A DNA stretch of 64,000 nt from Gemmatimonas aurantiaca T-27 (GCF_000010305.1 NC_012489.1:4347646-4411645), one strand, 5' to 3'. Counted from the first letter of the stretch, positions 8,706 through 17,509 are shown. The notes: generated by a model not told the origin, from the sequence alone. Numbers and translations: made by a program.

Positions 8706-10175
8706 TCAGCGGTTCCAGAGGTTGTGGAAATGATGCGTGGGGCCGTGGCCGTGGCCGACAGTGAGTCGATGCGCCGAAGCGATGGCGTCGGTTACGTACT
8801 GCTTGGCGGTGCGCACGACCGTGAGCAGGTTGCCTCCGCCTGCGAGGCCGGCTGCAATGGCCGCTGACAGCGTGCAGCCCGTGCCGTGCGTGTTGGCAGT
8901 GGCCACACGCGGCCCGTCGAACCAGTGCACACCGTCGGACGTCACCAGGCAGTCGGGGCTGCGCTCTTCCGTGAGATGGCCACCCTTGAGCAGCACGGCC
9001 TGTGGCCCGAGTGCACGCAACAGCGTGGCCTGCGTTTCCATCTCAGCGCGTGTGGATGCCATCGGCATATTCAGCAGATGGGCTGCTTCGGCCAGGTTGG
9101 GGGTGATCACGGTGGCCAGCGGCAACAATCGTGTGCGCACGGCGTCCACCGCGTCGGGTCGCAACAGCTCCGCACCGCCCTTGGCGATCATCACCGGATC
9201 GAGCACGACGGGCCCGCGCATGCGCTCTTCGAGTACGTCGGCCACGGTAGTGGCGATGTCGGCTGTGGCAATCATGCCGATTTTCACCGCATCGATGCGA
9301 ATGTCATCGAAGAGTGACTCGAGTTGCTGAAGCACAAACACCGGCGGCACGACATGCACTCCGGCAACACCACGGGTGTTCTGCGCCGTGAGTGCCGTAA
9401 GCGCCGCCATGCCATACACGCGCTGTGCGGCAAACGTCTTGAGGTCCGCCTGAATGCCTGCGCCGCCGGATGGATCCGATCCCGCAATGGTGAGCGCGTT
9501 GGGAATGCGCGGGTGTGTCATGTCACGTACCGCTTCATCGATCGCCTGACGCAACGCCAAGGACGCCGCACGAGGATCCGGCTGTCCGCACACCGCCGAC
9601 ACCACAGCAATACCGTCCACGCCGGTGCGCATGACGCGAGTGACATGTTCGAGGTGCATGCCGCCGATGGCGACGGCCGGTAGCGTCGTCGCAGCCCGCG
9701 CGGCCTCGAGCCCCGTGAAACCCAGGGCGGCGGCATGATCCCGCTTGGTGGGTGTGGCCAGCACGGGGCTCATGCCCACATAGTCCACCAGCAGCGGATC
9801 GGCAGCGGCTGCCTGTGCTACCGTTTCACAGGACAATCCGACAATGGCCGAAGGCCCCATGCGCTCGCGTACGATACGTGGCGTGAGGTCTGACTGCCCC
9901 ACATGCACGCCGTGTGCCCCGATGGCGAGGGCCGCGTCGATATCGTCGTTGATGATGAGCGGAACACCCGTTCCGTGCAGGACACGCATCAGGGCTCGGC
10001 CAATCGCAATGCGCTCTTCGGTGGTGGCCGTCTTGTCGCGTAGTTGCACCATGCTGATCCCGCCGGCGATGGCTTCACGCACCGTGTGCAGCAGCCCCGC
10101 TTTCGCACACAACAGCGGATCGGTGACGAGATAGAGACGCAGACACGCGCGCATCGTGTTGGCATCGCGAGTCAT
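8706..10175 (-). CDS. thiED: bifunctional thiamine-phosphate synthase / HMP(-P) kinase (ThiE-ThiD fusion)
   Basis: 489 residues from the ATG that overlaps the thiM stop as ATGA. The N-terminal half (residues 1-210) is ThiE: LRLYLVTD, SMVQLRDK, GVHVGQSDL, VDYVGMSPVLATPTK. The C-terminal half (from about 218) is ThiD: TIAGSDPSGGAGIQADLKTF, VLDPVMIAKGG and the anion-hole GTGCTLSAAIAAGLAGG. ThiD phosphorylates hydroxymethylpyrimidine (phosphate); ThiE joins HMP-PP with hydroxyethylthiazole phosphate to give thiamine phosphate. The domain order is opposite to the plant TH1 fusion. A further 80 in-frame codons upstream lie inside thiM and show no similarity. All key motifs look intact. Confidence 0.95.
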   Translation of the reverse strand: MTRDANTMRACLRLYLVTDPLLCAKAGLLHTVREAIAGGISMVQLRDKTATTEERIAIGRALMRVLHGTGVPLIINDDIDAALAIGAHGVHVGQSDLTPRIVRERMGPSAIVGLSCETVAQAAAADPLLVDYVGMSPVLATPTKRDHAAALGFTGLEAARAATTLPAVAIGGMHLEHVTRVMRTGVDGIAVVSAVCGQPDPRAASLALRQAIDEAVRDMTHPRIPNALTIAGSDPSGGAGIQADLKTFAAQRVYGMAALTALTAQNTRGVAGVHVVPPVFVLQQLESLFDDIRIDAVKIGMIATADIATTVADVLEERMRGPVVLDPVMIAKGGAELLRPDAVDAVRTRLLPLATVITPNLAEAAHLLNMPMASTRAEMETQATLLRALGPQAVLLKGGHLTEERSPDCLVTSDGVHWFDGPRVATANTHGTGCTLSAAIAAGLAGGGNLLTVVRTAKQYVTDAIASAHRLTVGHGHGPTHHFHNLWNR

Positions 10176-11005
10176 GGAGCGTTCCACGACACACGTTCCG
10201 TGCCTGTCAGATCGTCGGGCGTCACCGCCGCCAGGGCATCGAGGAATCGCCAGGCGAAAGAGCCGGGCCCCTCGCTGTGTGCATGTGCACGTGCGCCCGC
10301 TTCCGCGAACAGCGTCAAGGCTGCCACAGTTGCCTCGAGTGGAGCTGTCACCGCCGCGAACGCGCCCATGAGGCAGGTGAGCGAGCAGCCCAGCGCCGTG
10401 ACCTGTGGCATCCACGGCGAACCGCCTGAGACCATCGCCACGCGGGTTCCGTCGGTGACCAGATCCACCGCACCCGTCACGGCCACCACACTGCCGTATT
10501 CGCGAGCCAGCGCGCTGGCTGCCGCGCCGGCCGCCGTCACCGGATCGGCCGCATCCACGCCACGTGCTGCGGTGTTGCCACCGGCCAGCGCCAGAATCTC
10601 CGACGCATTGCCACGCAGAATGGTGGGTCGACGCGAAAGCAGGTCACGGGCCACGGCTGAACGGTACGCCGAGGCATAGTGCGCCACCGGATCGAGCACC
10701 CACGGCGTGCCGACGGCGGTGGCCCCGTCGATGGCCGCCTTCATGCCGTCCACCCATGCGGGCGACAGTGTGCCGATGTTGATGGTGACCGCACGTGCGA
10801 GGCCGGCGAACGCGCCGCTCTCTTCGACCGTGTGGATCATGGCCGGCGCCGCGCCGGCGGCGAGCAGTGTGTTCGCCGCGATCTGCATCGCCACATAGTT
10901 GGTGATGCACTGTGTGAGCGGGGCCGACGCGCGCAGTGCCGCGAGGGCGTCGGCGGGCGAGAGGCGGGGCTGTGTGGGGCCTGAAGCCGAACTCGGAGCG
11001 TCCAT
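10172..11005 (-). CDS. thiM: hydroxyethylthiazole kinase
   Basis: 277 residues, full length for ThiM. Motifs: PLTQCITNYVAMQIAANTLL (N-terminal substrate region), AMIHTVEESGAFA, WVLDPVAHYAS, ILRGNASEILALAG and TGAVDLVTDG, then ALGCSLTCLMGAF near the C-terminus, where ThiM normally has GTGCMLTA; the Gly-Cys-Ser/Leu-Thr stretch still supplies the anion hole. It phosphorylates thiazole alcohol for salvage. The ATG at 11005 has a strong Shine-Dalgarno (GGAGG, 11014-11010). First gene of the operon thiM-thiED-SDR, controlled by the TPP riboswitch just upstream. Confidence 0.93.
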   Translation of the reverse strand: MDAPSSASGPTQPRLSPADALAALRASAPLTQCITNYVAMQIAANTLLAAGAAPAMIHTVEESGAFAGLARAVTINIGTLSPAWVDGMKAAIDGATAVGTPWVLDPVAHYASAYRSAVARDLLSRRPTILRGNASEILALAGGNTAARGVDAADPVTAAGAAASALAREYGSVVAVTGAVDLVTDGTRVAMVSGGSPWMPQVTALGCSLTCLMGAFAAVTAPLEATVAALTLFAEAGARAHAHSEGPGSFAWRFLDALAAVTPDDLTGTERVSWNAP

Positions 11006-11068
11006 GCGTCCTCCAGCCAGCGAGGACGGAACGCGCGCACCCCAAGCTGCTACCGGAGGGTGGCCGCG

Positions 11069-11143
11069 ACTCCCTACGCCAGCATGATCTGGGTCAGGTT
11101 CAAAGGGTGCTTCTCAGCCCCGGCAGTACCGGGACGCCCCTGT
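11069..11143 (-). promoter_or_regulatory. TPP riboswitch (THI element)
   Basis: Read on the minus strand the region begins GGGGCGTCC, contains GGGCTGAGAAGCACCC, then TTTGAACCTGACCCAGATCA, and ends TGCTGGCGTAGGGA, the invariant THI-box segments (CTGAGA, GAACCTGA, GCGTAGGGA) in correct order. It lies about 65 bases upstream of thiM. A CCTCC tract (11059-11055) just 3' of the aptamer can pair with the thiM Shine-Dalgarno GGAGG (11014-11010), and no U-run terminator is visible, so translational control is the likelier mode (inference). Confidence 0.95.
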
Positions 11144-11212
11144 CGTATGCATGGAAATGTAACTCGTCGGCTCGGACCCGGGGGAAGTGGTCGCCGTGTC
11201 ATGCCAGTGGCT

Positions 11213-11920
11213 TCATGCGCCCACCACCGACCACACCGCGTGCGCCGCCGCACGCCACCAGAGTGAATCAAACAGGAACACTTCTGCGCCCTGCTCGGCG
11301 ATCACGACCAGTCCGCCCCATAGCAGAACCGGGTGCACGGCCCCACGCGTGAGACGATCGTGCAGCATGGCCACGAGAATCCACACATCAGCCAAGACAA
11401 ATGCCAGCCAGAACTCGGGATTCGGCACCCATGGCATCCAATGCCGGAAGCGGAACCACGCAGGCCAGATCACTACCAGTGTGGCCAGCAGCATCCAGCG
11501 CGGGTGCGCGTCACGTTGTCGACGTTGCACATAGCCGGCGACCACCAGCAGGACAAACATCAGTCCAGAGGTACAGACACCAAGTATCGAGGAGATCGCG
11601 ACATCACCGAAACCCTGAGATAGCTCGCGGCGCACCTGCACGACACCCGCAGGGATCATGGTGATTGCCACGGCCACTGCCAGCGGAACTCCCAACTGCC
11701 CCACGCGACGGTGCCAGTTCACATGACGCATACGTATCAGCATCGGCTGCAGGGCAAACAACAGCACCCAGGCCATCGCCAATGCACCATGTATATGAAG
11801 GATCGGCGGCGCCTCGAACGTCCCTCCGACCATGGGAACGACGTAGGTGCGTCCGAAACCGACCGCCACTGCCACCAGGGCGACCACCGACATTCCGATG
11901 AAAAGCGGAGAGCGATTCAT
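11213..11920 (-). CDS. multi-spanning membrane protein (DUF2306-like)
   Basis: About 235 residues from ATG 11920; an upstream in-frame GTG (11959) would add 13 residues and neither start has a clear Shine-Dalgarno. Six to seven hydrophobic segments are evident. The pair HIHGALAMAWVLLFALQPML followed by HVNWHRRVGQLG is a pattern of heme-like-spaced histidines found in DUF2306-type integral membrane proteins. Function unknown. It stands alone, pointing away from the thi operon leader on the same strand, and is divergent from the aminotransferase at 12120. Confidence 0.6.
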   Translation of the reverse strand: MNRSPLFIGMSVVALVAVAVGFGRTYVVPMVGGTFEAPPILHIHGALAMAWVLLFALQPMLIRMRHVNWHRRVGQLGVPLAVAVAITMIPAGVVQVRRELSQGFGDVAISSILGVCTSGLMFVLLVVAGYVQRRQRDAHPRWMLLATLVVIWPAWFRFRHWMPWVPNPEFWLAFVLADVWILVAMLHDRLTRGAVHPVLLWGGLVVIAEQGAEVFLFDSLWWRAAAHAVWSVVGA

Positions 11921-12119
11921 ATTGGTTCGCAGGGACAACCTCAGGTCGCCAAATGACACACTATGCTACCTCCCGACGACGGGCACCTGGAAGGGCAAGG
12001 CTCGTCGACATCGCCGCTGTAGAAAAGAGCAATAGCAGGCGCTCAGCGAACATTTGTCTGCCTGACCCATACCGGAAGTTATTGTTTATATGCACCCACC
12101 TTTCACCACAGGCAGCCCC

Positions 12120-13376
12120 ATGCTCACCATCAGTGAGAAGTTCGCCCGACTCGGCACCGATCATGCCCCCGGACAGGAAGTCCGGCAGGACCGCGTGGCA
12201 CAGGACACGGACCTGCGTGGCGATGTGATCGCCGGAACGCCGGTCGACTTTTCTCACGGTGATGTGAACGACGACGCCTTCGCGCCAACGCCCGGTGCGT
12301 TCGAGGAATTTGTCGCGGGTGTGGAGCGCGGCGGCTCGCAGGCATACACGGAGTATCGCGGCGGTGCGGAGTTGCGTGACAGCCTCGGCGAACGCCTCAC
12401 GCACTTCACCGGCAAGCCGGTGTCGGGTGCCGATGAACTGATCATCACGCCCGGCACACAGGGCGCGTTGTTTCTCGCGCTCGGCGCGACGGTGAATACC
12501 GGCGATCGAGTGGCTGTGGTGCGCCCTGACTACTTTGCCAATCGCAAACTGGTGGAGTTTCTGGGCGGCGTGGTCGTTCCGGTGCGCATGGACTACCTCG
12601 CGCACACCGACGGCGCGGGTCTCGACTTGGGCCAACTCGAAGACGCATTCAAGTCGGGTGTGAAGACGTTTCTCTTCTCCAACCCGAACAATCCGGCAGG
12701 CGTAGTCTACACCGCCGCAGAAATTGCGCGCATCGCCGAACTGGCCACCACGTACGGCGCGACGGTGATCGTCGATCAGTTGTATTCGCGCCTGCTGTAC
12801 TCGGGCAGCACGTACACGCATCTGCGCGCGTCCAATATCGACGCGAATCAGGTCGTCACGATCATGGGCCCGTCCAAGACGGAATCATTGAGCGGCTACC
12901 GACTGGGCGTGGCCTTTGGCGCGCCGCACATCATCGATCGCATGGAGAAGCTGCAGGCTATCGTGTCGCTGCGCGCACCGGGATACTCGCAGGCGGTGTT
13001 GCGTACCTGGTTTGCCGAACCCGATGGCTGGCTGCAGGATCGCATCGCCCTGCACCAGGCGCTGCGTGACGAGCTGCTCGGCGTGTTTGCCACCGTGCCG
13101 GAGTTGGTGGTGCGTGCCCCGCAGGCCGGCAGCTATCTCTTCCCCAAGCTGCCGGCGCTGGATGTGTCACTGCACGACTTCGTGCGCGCATTGCGTGTGC
13201 AGGCCGGCGTGACGGTGACACCGGGAACCGAGTTCAGCCCGGAGAGCACCGACAGCATTCGCCTCAATTTCTCACAGAACCACGATGCGGCGGTCCAGGC
13301 GGCCCACCGCATCGCGCAACTGATCGAGCGTTATCGGGCTGATGTAGGTGCCGTGCGCGCTGGGATTGCCCAATGA
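12120..13376 (+). CDS. PLP-dependent aminotransferase class I/II
   Basis: 418 residues from ATG 12120 (a 10-residue longer form from 12090 is possible). Fold-type I features in order: ITPGTQGALFLALG (about 110-123), FSNPNNPAGVVYT (187-199), VDQLYSRLLYSG (218-229; Asp binding the pyridine nitrogen) and the Schiff-base lysine in GPSKTESLSGYRLG (Lys253), plus the C-terminal Arg in DSIRLNFSQ. Reaction is amino-group transfer between an amino acid and a keto acid; specificity cannot be read. Monocistronic by layout. The V-D-Q rather than V-D-E after the Asp and a long N-terminal extension resemble MalY/AspB-like subgroups. Confidence 0.88.
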   Translation: MLTISEKFARLGTDHAPGQEVRQDRVAQDTDLRGDVIAGTPVDFSHGDVNDDAFAPTPGAFEEFVAGVERGGSQAYTEYRGGAELRDSLGERLTHFTGKPVSGADELIITPGTQGALFLALGATVNTGDRVAVVRPDYFANRKLVEFLGGVVVPVRMDYLAHTDGAGLDLGQLEDAFKSGVKTFLFSNPNNPAGVVYTAAEIARIAELATTYGATVIVDQLYSRLLYSGSTYTHLRASNIDANQVVTIMGPSKTESLSGYRLGVAFGAPHIIDRMEKLQAIVSLRAPGYSQAVLRTWFAEPDGWLQDRIALHQALRDELLGVFATVPELVVRAPQAGSYLFPKLPALDVSLHDFVRALRVQAGVTVTPGTEFSPESTDSIRLNFSQNHDAAVQAAHRIAQLIERYRADVGAVRAGIAQ

Positions 13377-13415
13377 GGTGACACGAGTTACGGGCGTTCG
13401 ACCTGTGTTACGACG

Positions 13416-13727
13416 CTATGCCGCCCCGCGCCGTTTCGGACGATGCAGCGCTTCAACGACCGCCGCGGGATTGTGCGCCGCGACTTGCAGGAGCGCGAGG
13501 GCCGGCCCCTCCGGCATGCGCCGGCCCTGCTCCCAGTTGCGAAGTGTGGCCACACTGACACCAATCATCAGTGCAAACTCGGCCTGAGACTGCCCGAGAT
13601 CCGCACGGACCGCTTTGACATCGGTCGGCTTGAACTGCCGAGCGCGCGCGGGCTTCCGTTCACCGCGGCGAATCGCCCCCGCCTGGCGCACGCTCTCCAG
13701 CAATTCGTTGAATGCGTCGGCTTTCAC
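13416..13727 (-). CDS. HigA-type helix-turn-helix antitoxin
   Basis: 103 residues from a GTG start. A C-terminal XRE/HTH domain is clear: VRADLGQSQAEFALMIGVSV, ATLRNWEQGRRMPEGPALAL. Antitoxins of the HigA/NadS type have this length and are encoded just after the toxin. The GTG overlaps the original toxin stop (GTGA), so the two were translationally coupled. It should bind the toxin and repress its own operon through the palindrome at 14049. Looks intact, unlike its partner. Confidence 0.85.
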   Translation of the reverse strand: MKADAFNELLESVRQAGAIRRGERKPARARQFKPTDVKAVRADLGQSQAEFALMIGVSVATLRNWEQGRRMPEGPALALLQVAAHNPAAVVEALHRPKRRGAA

Positions 13728-14040
13728 TTGAACTCCTCACGCACCACTCGGGCCAGTGTGCGTAGCTGTGTTGCGGTGAGATCGCCCTGCTCGTTCTTCG
13801 CGTACAGGTAGAGCATGTAGCACACGCCATCATCGGCCGCCCAGTAGTAGATCGTCCGGACACCGCCGCGCTTGCCGCGACCTTCCGCGCCCCAGCGGAG
13901 TTGCGGAGTCCACCACCACCGGGGATCAACGCGCCCTGCTCAGGACGCAAGTACAGTGCGGTTTGCAGGGCGCGATACTGCTCGTCGTCGAGGTGCCGAC
14001 GGAGGGCCACCGTGAAGATGGGCGTCTCGACGAAGCGCAT
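13724..14040 (-). pseudogene. RelE/HigB-like toxin, frameshifted
   Basis: The first ~47 codons (MRFVETPIFTVALRRHLDDE ... LIPGGGGLR) are a RelE/HigB toxin start. After CGC-AA near 13905 the frame is lost; changing frame restores LRWGAEGRGKRGGVRTIYYW, then YMLYLYAKNEQGDLT and a natural TGA overlapping the antitoxin GTG. One deleted base in the codon after GGLR (normally GGLRKLRW) explains it. RelE-family enzymes cleave ribosome-bound mRNA; the lost half contains the catalytic basic residues, so the product is presumably inactive. Confidence 0.85.
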
Positions 14041-14048
14041 TGGGAAAT

Positions 14049-14065
14049 GTACGCCAATGGCGTAC
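14049..14065. promoter_or_regulatory. palindromic operator upstream of the toxin-antitoxin genes
   Basis: GTACGCC-AAT-GGCGTAC is a perfect 7-base inverted repeat with a 3-base spacer, ending 9 bases before the toxin ATG. Position and symmetry fit an autoregulatory HigA binding site. It also lies 15 bases from the stop of the M14 peptidase gene. Binding is inferred. Confidence 0.65.
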
Positions 14066-14079
14066 CTGCCGCCAGACCT

Positions 14080-15888
14080 TTATCCCGGCGTATTCATCGA
14101 GCGCAGCACCGGGTAGTACTGCGGTCCCGGCGAAACGCCAAGCACCGGGTCGAGGATGTTCCACCACATGAAGCCGTCGTCGGAGCGCGGATCCATGAGC
14201 AAGAACGTCAGTCGCGCGAGCGGCTGCTCCATGCTGATGATGACCGAGCCGGCCGGCAGCGTCTGCTGATTGGCTTCCCAGTTACCGGTCAGCGTGCGCG
14301 CGCGGTGCGTGCCCTGATAGTTCTGTTCGGCCAGCGTGTTGCCGGTGATGCGGAACCGCTCACCAGTGAACGCCATGTCGCGCTCGGTCACCGTGTACTT
14401 GATGCCATGCGCATCGAGACGATCGGCGACACTGGCAATCATGCGCTGCGTGGGCGTGCCACCCGGCGCACCAAAGCCACCCGGACGTGCGCCGCCGCGG
14501 CCACCTGCTGCTCCCGGCGCGCCAGCGGCTTGTGCAGGCGCAGCGGCCGGCGCCGCGGAACCGGCCGGTTCCTGCGACACATTCGGAATCACCCACACAC
14601 GCGGCGCGATACTGGTTTCGGTGGCCACGGCCGTGCCGAAGAACGGCAGCATTTCCGTGGTGCGATTGGTGTTGCCATCGGGGCGCATGCGATACGGACG
14701 ATCGGCCACGTACGGATTGCGCACCGAGTTGGTGGGCGCAAAGACGATCTCGTACGGCTGCGGCGCCTTCACCAACTGCTGTCGCACGGCGAGCTGCTGA
14801 CCCACAATGGATTCTGCATTGGCCGCAGCGACGACTTCACGCACGCGGGTGCTGTTCTTCGACACGAAGTCGAGTGATTCCTCGAGGAACCAGTACGTCT
14901 CGGTGATGCGGGTCTTGAACGACGCGTACGAATAGGCCTCGGTGAGCAGGCCCAGGATATTCCGCACACCATAGTAGGTGGACGTGTAGCGTGGCTTGGC
15001 GAGTTCCGCGTCGGAGCGCCAGGCGCGTTCGGCGCCGGTGCCCGACACACCACCATAGTAGAACCAGTCCGACCCGTGCTTGGCCTTCACCGCCTTGGTG
15101 ATCTGCGGCAGCAACTCATCGCGCAGCAGACTCATTTGCGCCTTCGAGTTGTTGGGGCTCAGCGATGTTTCATACGTCATGTTGAAACCGCTGTTGGAGC
15201 TGCCGTCGGTGGTGTGCAGATCCATCGCCACATGCGGCTGATACTCGGTGAGCAGCCGAGCCATGGAGCGCGCCTCGGCCGTCTCCATCTTGGTGCCATC
15301 GCGATTGAGATCGAGACCCAATGCGTTTTCGCGCGTGCCCATGCCACCCACCGGACCTGCCTGACTGCCACGATTGGCCACGCTCACGCGCTCGTTGCCA
15401 TCGGCGTTGTAGATGGGATTGATGAGCAGCACCGTGTTGCGGAGCCAGGCGTTGCGCTCGCCCTTGGCGATGGAGCGCAGCAACCACAGCAGCGCCTCTT
15501 TGCCTTCCACTTCACCCGCGTGGATGTTGCCCTGGATGTACACGCGGGTCTTGCCGGTGGCGAGCACCTGCGCCGCCGTGGCACCGGGCGCACCAATGAC
15601 CGCGAGTGGCAGCGGCCGTCCCTCGTACGTGTAGCCGTACGTGGTGAGGTGGATCTGTGGATTGGCCGCCGCCATCAGCTTCATGTAGGCGATGACGTCA
15701 TCGTAGCGGCTCGTTTCCGCGTAGTCCGTGCGCTCGGGGCGTGTGAGCGGAAACTTCGCGCTACCGGTCGCGTTGGCACTCGGTGCTGTTTTCGCGGCCT
15801 GCGCCTCCGCAGTGCCGCCGGTCGTCAGCGTGAGTGCAGCAACAGCGAGCGCCGTCCCAGCGCCGCGGACCATGCGTGACGACATCAT
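14080..15888 (-). CDS. secreted M14-family zinc carboxypeptidase
   Basis: 602 residues. Residues 1-30 form a signal peptide ending TAEAQ. The M14 domain holds the zinc site HAGEVEGKE (His123, Glu126) and a third ligand in AMDLH (His225); NPIYNADGNERVS and LDLNRDGTK are the usual substrate-side loops, and TEAYSY supplies a probable catalytic Glu. A Gly/Ala/Pro-rich linker (about 450-480) precedes a C-terminal module ending DPVLGVSPGPQYYPVLRS. It should remove C-terminal residues of peptides or act on peptidoglycan peptides outside the cytoplasm. Its stop is 40 bases from the toxin ATG on the same strand. Confidence 0.88.
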   Translation of the reverse strand: MMSSRMVRGAGTALAVAALTLTTGGTAEAQAAKTAPSANATGSAKFPLTRPERTDYAETSRYDDVIAYMKLMAAANPQIHLTTYGYTYEGRPLPLAVIGAPGATAAQVLATGKTRVYIQGNIHAGEVEGKEALLWLLRSIAKGERNAWLRNTVLLINPIYNADGNERVSVANRGSQAGPVGGMGTRENALGLDLNRDGTKMETAEARSMARLLTEYQPHVAMDLHTTDGSSNSGFNMTYETSLSPNNSKAQMSLLRDELLPQITKAVKAKHGSDWFYYGGVSGTGAERAWRSDAELAKPRYTSTYYGVRNILGLLTEAYSYASFKTRITETYWFLEESLDFVSKNSTRVREVVAAANAESIVGQQLAVRQQLVKAPQPYEIVFAPTNSVRNPYVADRPYRMRPDGNTNRTTEMLPFFGTAVATETSIAPRVWVIPNVSQEPAGSAAPAAAPAQAAGAPGAAGGRGGARPGGFGAPGGTPTQRMIASVADRLDAHGIKYTVTERDMAFTGERFRITGNTLAEQNYQGTHRARTLTGNWEANQQTLPAGSVIISMEQPLARLTFLLMDPRSDDGFMWWNILDPVLGVSPGPQYYPVLRSMNTPG

Positions 15889-15947
15889 CGAACAGCTCCA
15901 AACGGATGGTGTGAGTGTGTCAGTCGTGATGCAGGCATCGCGACCTG

Positions 15948-16439
15948 TTAGTGAACGGTTGTGGCCAGTTCGTGGTGGTCCTGTAATACGCTGAGCGAAC
16001 GCAGCGCCGGCGTGCGCCCCTCTCGACCGCGCAGGACCACGGCAATATTGGTGCGCCCCCTGGTCACGCCAAAAGGTACGCGCAACTCGAGCGTACGGCT
16101 GGCCGAATCGGTGGGCGCGAGGGTGGCCCGTGCCACGACGCTGTCTTCGACGATCAGGTCGAAATGCCGCGTGGAGTCGCGGCTGCCGGCAAAGACGCAG
16201 GCAATGGTGACCTCGGTGTCGTCAAAGGTCGTCAGGGCGTAACGCATCCAGCCATTGGCCTGCCGGAAGGTCGTGTCGTTCTGCACGCCGGCCCAGTCGT
16301 CGTGCCCCGCGTAGCCGTGGGCCAGTTCGCTCTCGGCGTTGCCGGCGATGACCGTGTCCACAACTCGGCGGTCAACGGGTGGTGAGAAGGCGAGGCTCGC
16401 CGAAAGGGCGGTCGCGAGCGCGAGCAGGCGACTCATCAT
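15948..16439 (-). CDS. exported beta-sandwich protein (DUF6805-like)
   Basis: 163 residues from ATG 16439, which overlaps the preceding stop as TGATG; a tandem ATG follows. Residues 1-18 are a signal peptide (MMSRLLALATALSASLAFS). The body, with WMRYALTTFDDTEVTIACVF and RHFDLIVEDSVVARATL, reads as a carbohydrate-binding-like beta-sandwich resembling the DUF6805 module found behind glycoside hydrolases, here standing alone. Translational coupling to the DUF3883 gene upstream is odd because one product is exported and the other is nuclease-like. Function unknown. Confidence 0.6.
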   Translation of the reverse strand: MMSRLLALATALSASLAFSPPVDRRVVDTVIAGNAESELAHGYAGHDDWAGVQNDTTFRQANGWMRYALTTFDDTEVTIACVFAGSRDSTRHFDLIVEDSVVARATLAPTDSASRTLELRVPFGVTRGRTNIAVVLRGREGRTPALRSLSVLQDHHELATTVH

Positions 16440-17290
16440 CAGGCGAGCGTGGCCCGAAACTGTACGGGATCGAGCACACACGACTGCCGAAGTGAGCCTG
16501 GCAAAACGAATACCTTGGGCTCGGTGCGGAACTTGAACAGCCGATACAAGCGATACTGGTGCGGCTGATCGTTGGATACCGCAACTTCCCGCGCCGTCGC
16601 AAAGAAGGGCGTCATGGCACCGAACGTGGTGGTCTTTACCTCGATCAAGCGTTCGGACCCGTCTGGGTCAAACGATGCGATATCGTAGCCGAGTCCATCT
16701 CCCTTCGTCTTCGCCACGTGTTCGATGCGTTCAGCGAGGTGCTTGGCGCCTGCTTCCCAAAGACGTCGATGCTCGATCTCGAGCACGAACCGCTCCCCCG
16801 CTTCGCCCAGTGATGCATTGCGCGCCTCGCGCTCGAGATAGTTGATGCCAAGCCGAGGAGCTGGCACCGGTACGGCGCGCTCGTAGGTACGCCCCGCTCG
16901 CGGTTCACGAACCGGCGGTGGCACGAGAATGTCTTCAAGATCGCGCCATGGCGTTGTCACGGAGGCGACGGCCATCACCGCCGTTTCGGCTGCTGCAACA
17001 ACAGGGGCATCCATCGACAACCGGAGAATGACCTCGGTGCGCAGGCGATCCTGGTAGTTGGCGCGCGGCTTGTAGCCGTCGATGTAGGGGAAGCCTTCCT
17101 CGATCAGGACCGCGCTGATGTTCTGATGCTTGAATTCGATGGCGCCTGCCGAGCGTCCATTCAGCAGTTCCTGCAATCGACGATTGTGCTCGCGCTTGCT
17201 GAACGGCTCGCCGCGCAGCTCATGCCCGAGCATCGCAAAATAGTCCGCCACGATCGCGGCGACTTCAGCCTGGGACCAGTCTTCAGCCAC
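16439..17290 (-). CDS. DUF3883 (PD-(D/E)XK-like) protein
   Basis: 283 residues from a GTG start. The N-terminal ~100 residues (WSQAEVAAIVADYFAML ... ISAVLIEEGFPYIDGYKPR) are helical and common in DUF3883 proteins of restriction and defence neighbourhoods. The C-terminal DUF3883 domain has NASLGEAGERFVLEIE, then GDGLGYDIASFD and RLIEVKTTTFG, i.e. an E...D...ExK arrangement (Asp in YDI, Glu-x-Lys in EVK) of nuclease-like folds. Probably acts on DNA in the cytoplasm. It sits between an orphan HicA and the exported DUF6805-like gene in an accessory stretch. Confidence 0.75.
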   Translation of the reverse strand: MAEDWSQAEVAAIVADYFAMLGHELRGEPFSKREHNRRLQELLNGRSAGAIEFKHQNISAVLIEEGFPYIDGYKPRANYQDRLRTEVILRLSMDAPVVAAAETAVMAVASVTTPWRDLEDILVPPPVREPRAGRTYERAVPVPAPRLGINYLEREARNASLGEAGERFVLEIEHRRLWEAGAKHLAERIEHVAKTKGDGLGYDIASFDPDGSERLIEVKTTTFGAMTPFFATAREVAVSNDQPHQYRLYRLFKFRTEPKVFVLPGSLRQSCVLDPVQFRATLA

Positions 17291-17323
17291 GGATGGAATG
17301 CGGGGCGAGGTAAGCGCGGTCCA

Positions 17324-17509
17324 TCAGGAGTCGTCGTGCCCGTCGCTACGCATCCCGGCAGGTCCGGGCGCAAGCTCGTCGCTCGGATGGCCTGCAACGG
17401 TCACGAGCCTCGCCTTGTCGGAATGCTTGGACTGCTGGTGGCTGCCCCGGGTTCTCACGAGAAACCACCCATCGTCCGTCAACAGCCGAAGCGCATCCCG
17501 TACTCGCAT
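17324..17509 (-). CDS. HicA-like mRNA interferase without a HicB partner
   Basis: 61 residues from the ATG that begins MRVRDALRLLTDDGWFLVRT; upstream in-frame codons show no similarity. The dsRBD-like fold markers RGSHQQSKHSDKARLVTVAG include the catalytic His24 (GSH). After DELAPG the usual TLRSILKQAGL ending is replaced by an unrelated tail, so the last helix may be lost by a small indel. No HicB-like ORF follows; the next start codon, 34 bases on, belongs to the DUF3883 gene. Either an orphan toxin or a degraded one. Confidence 0.6.
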   Translation of the reverse strand: MRVRDALRLLTDDGWFLVRTRGSHQQSKHSDKARLVTVAGHPSDELAPGPAGMRSDGHDDS

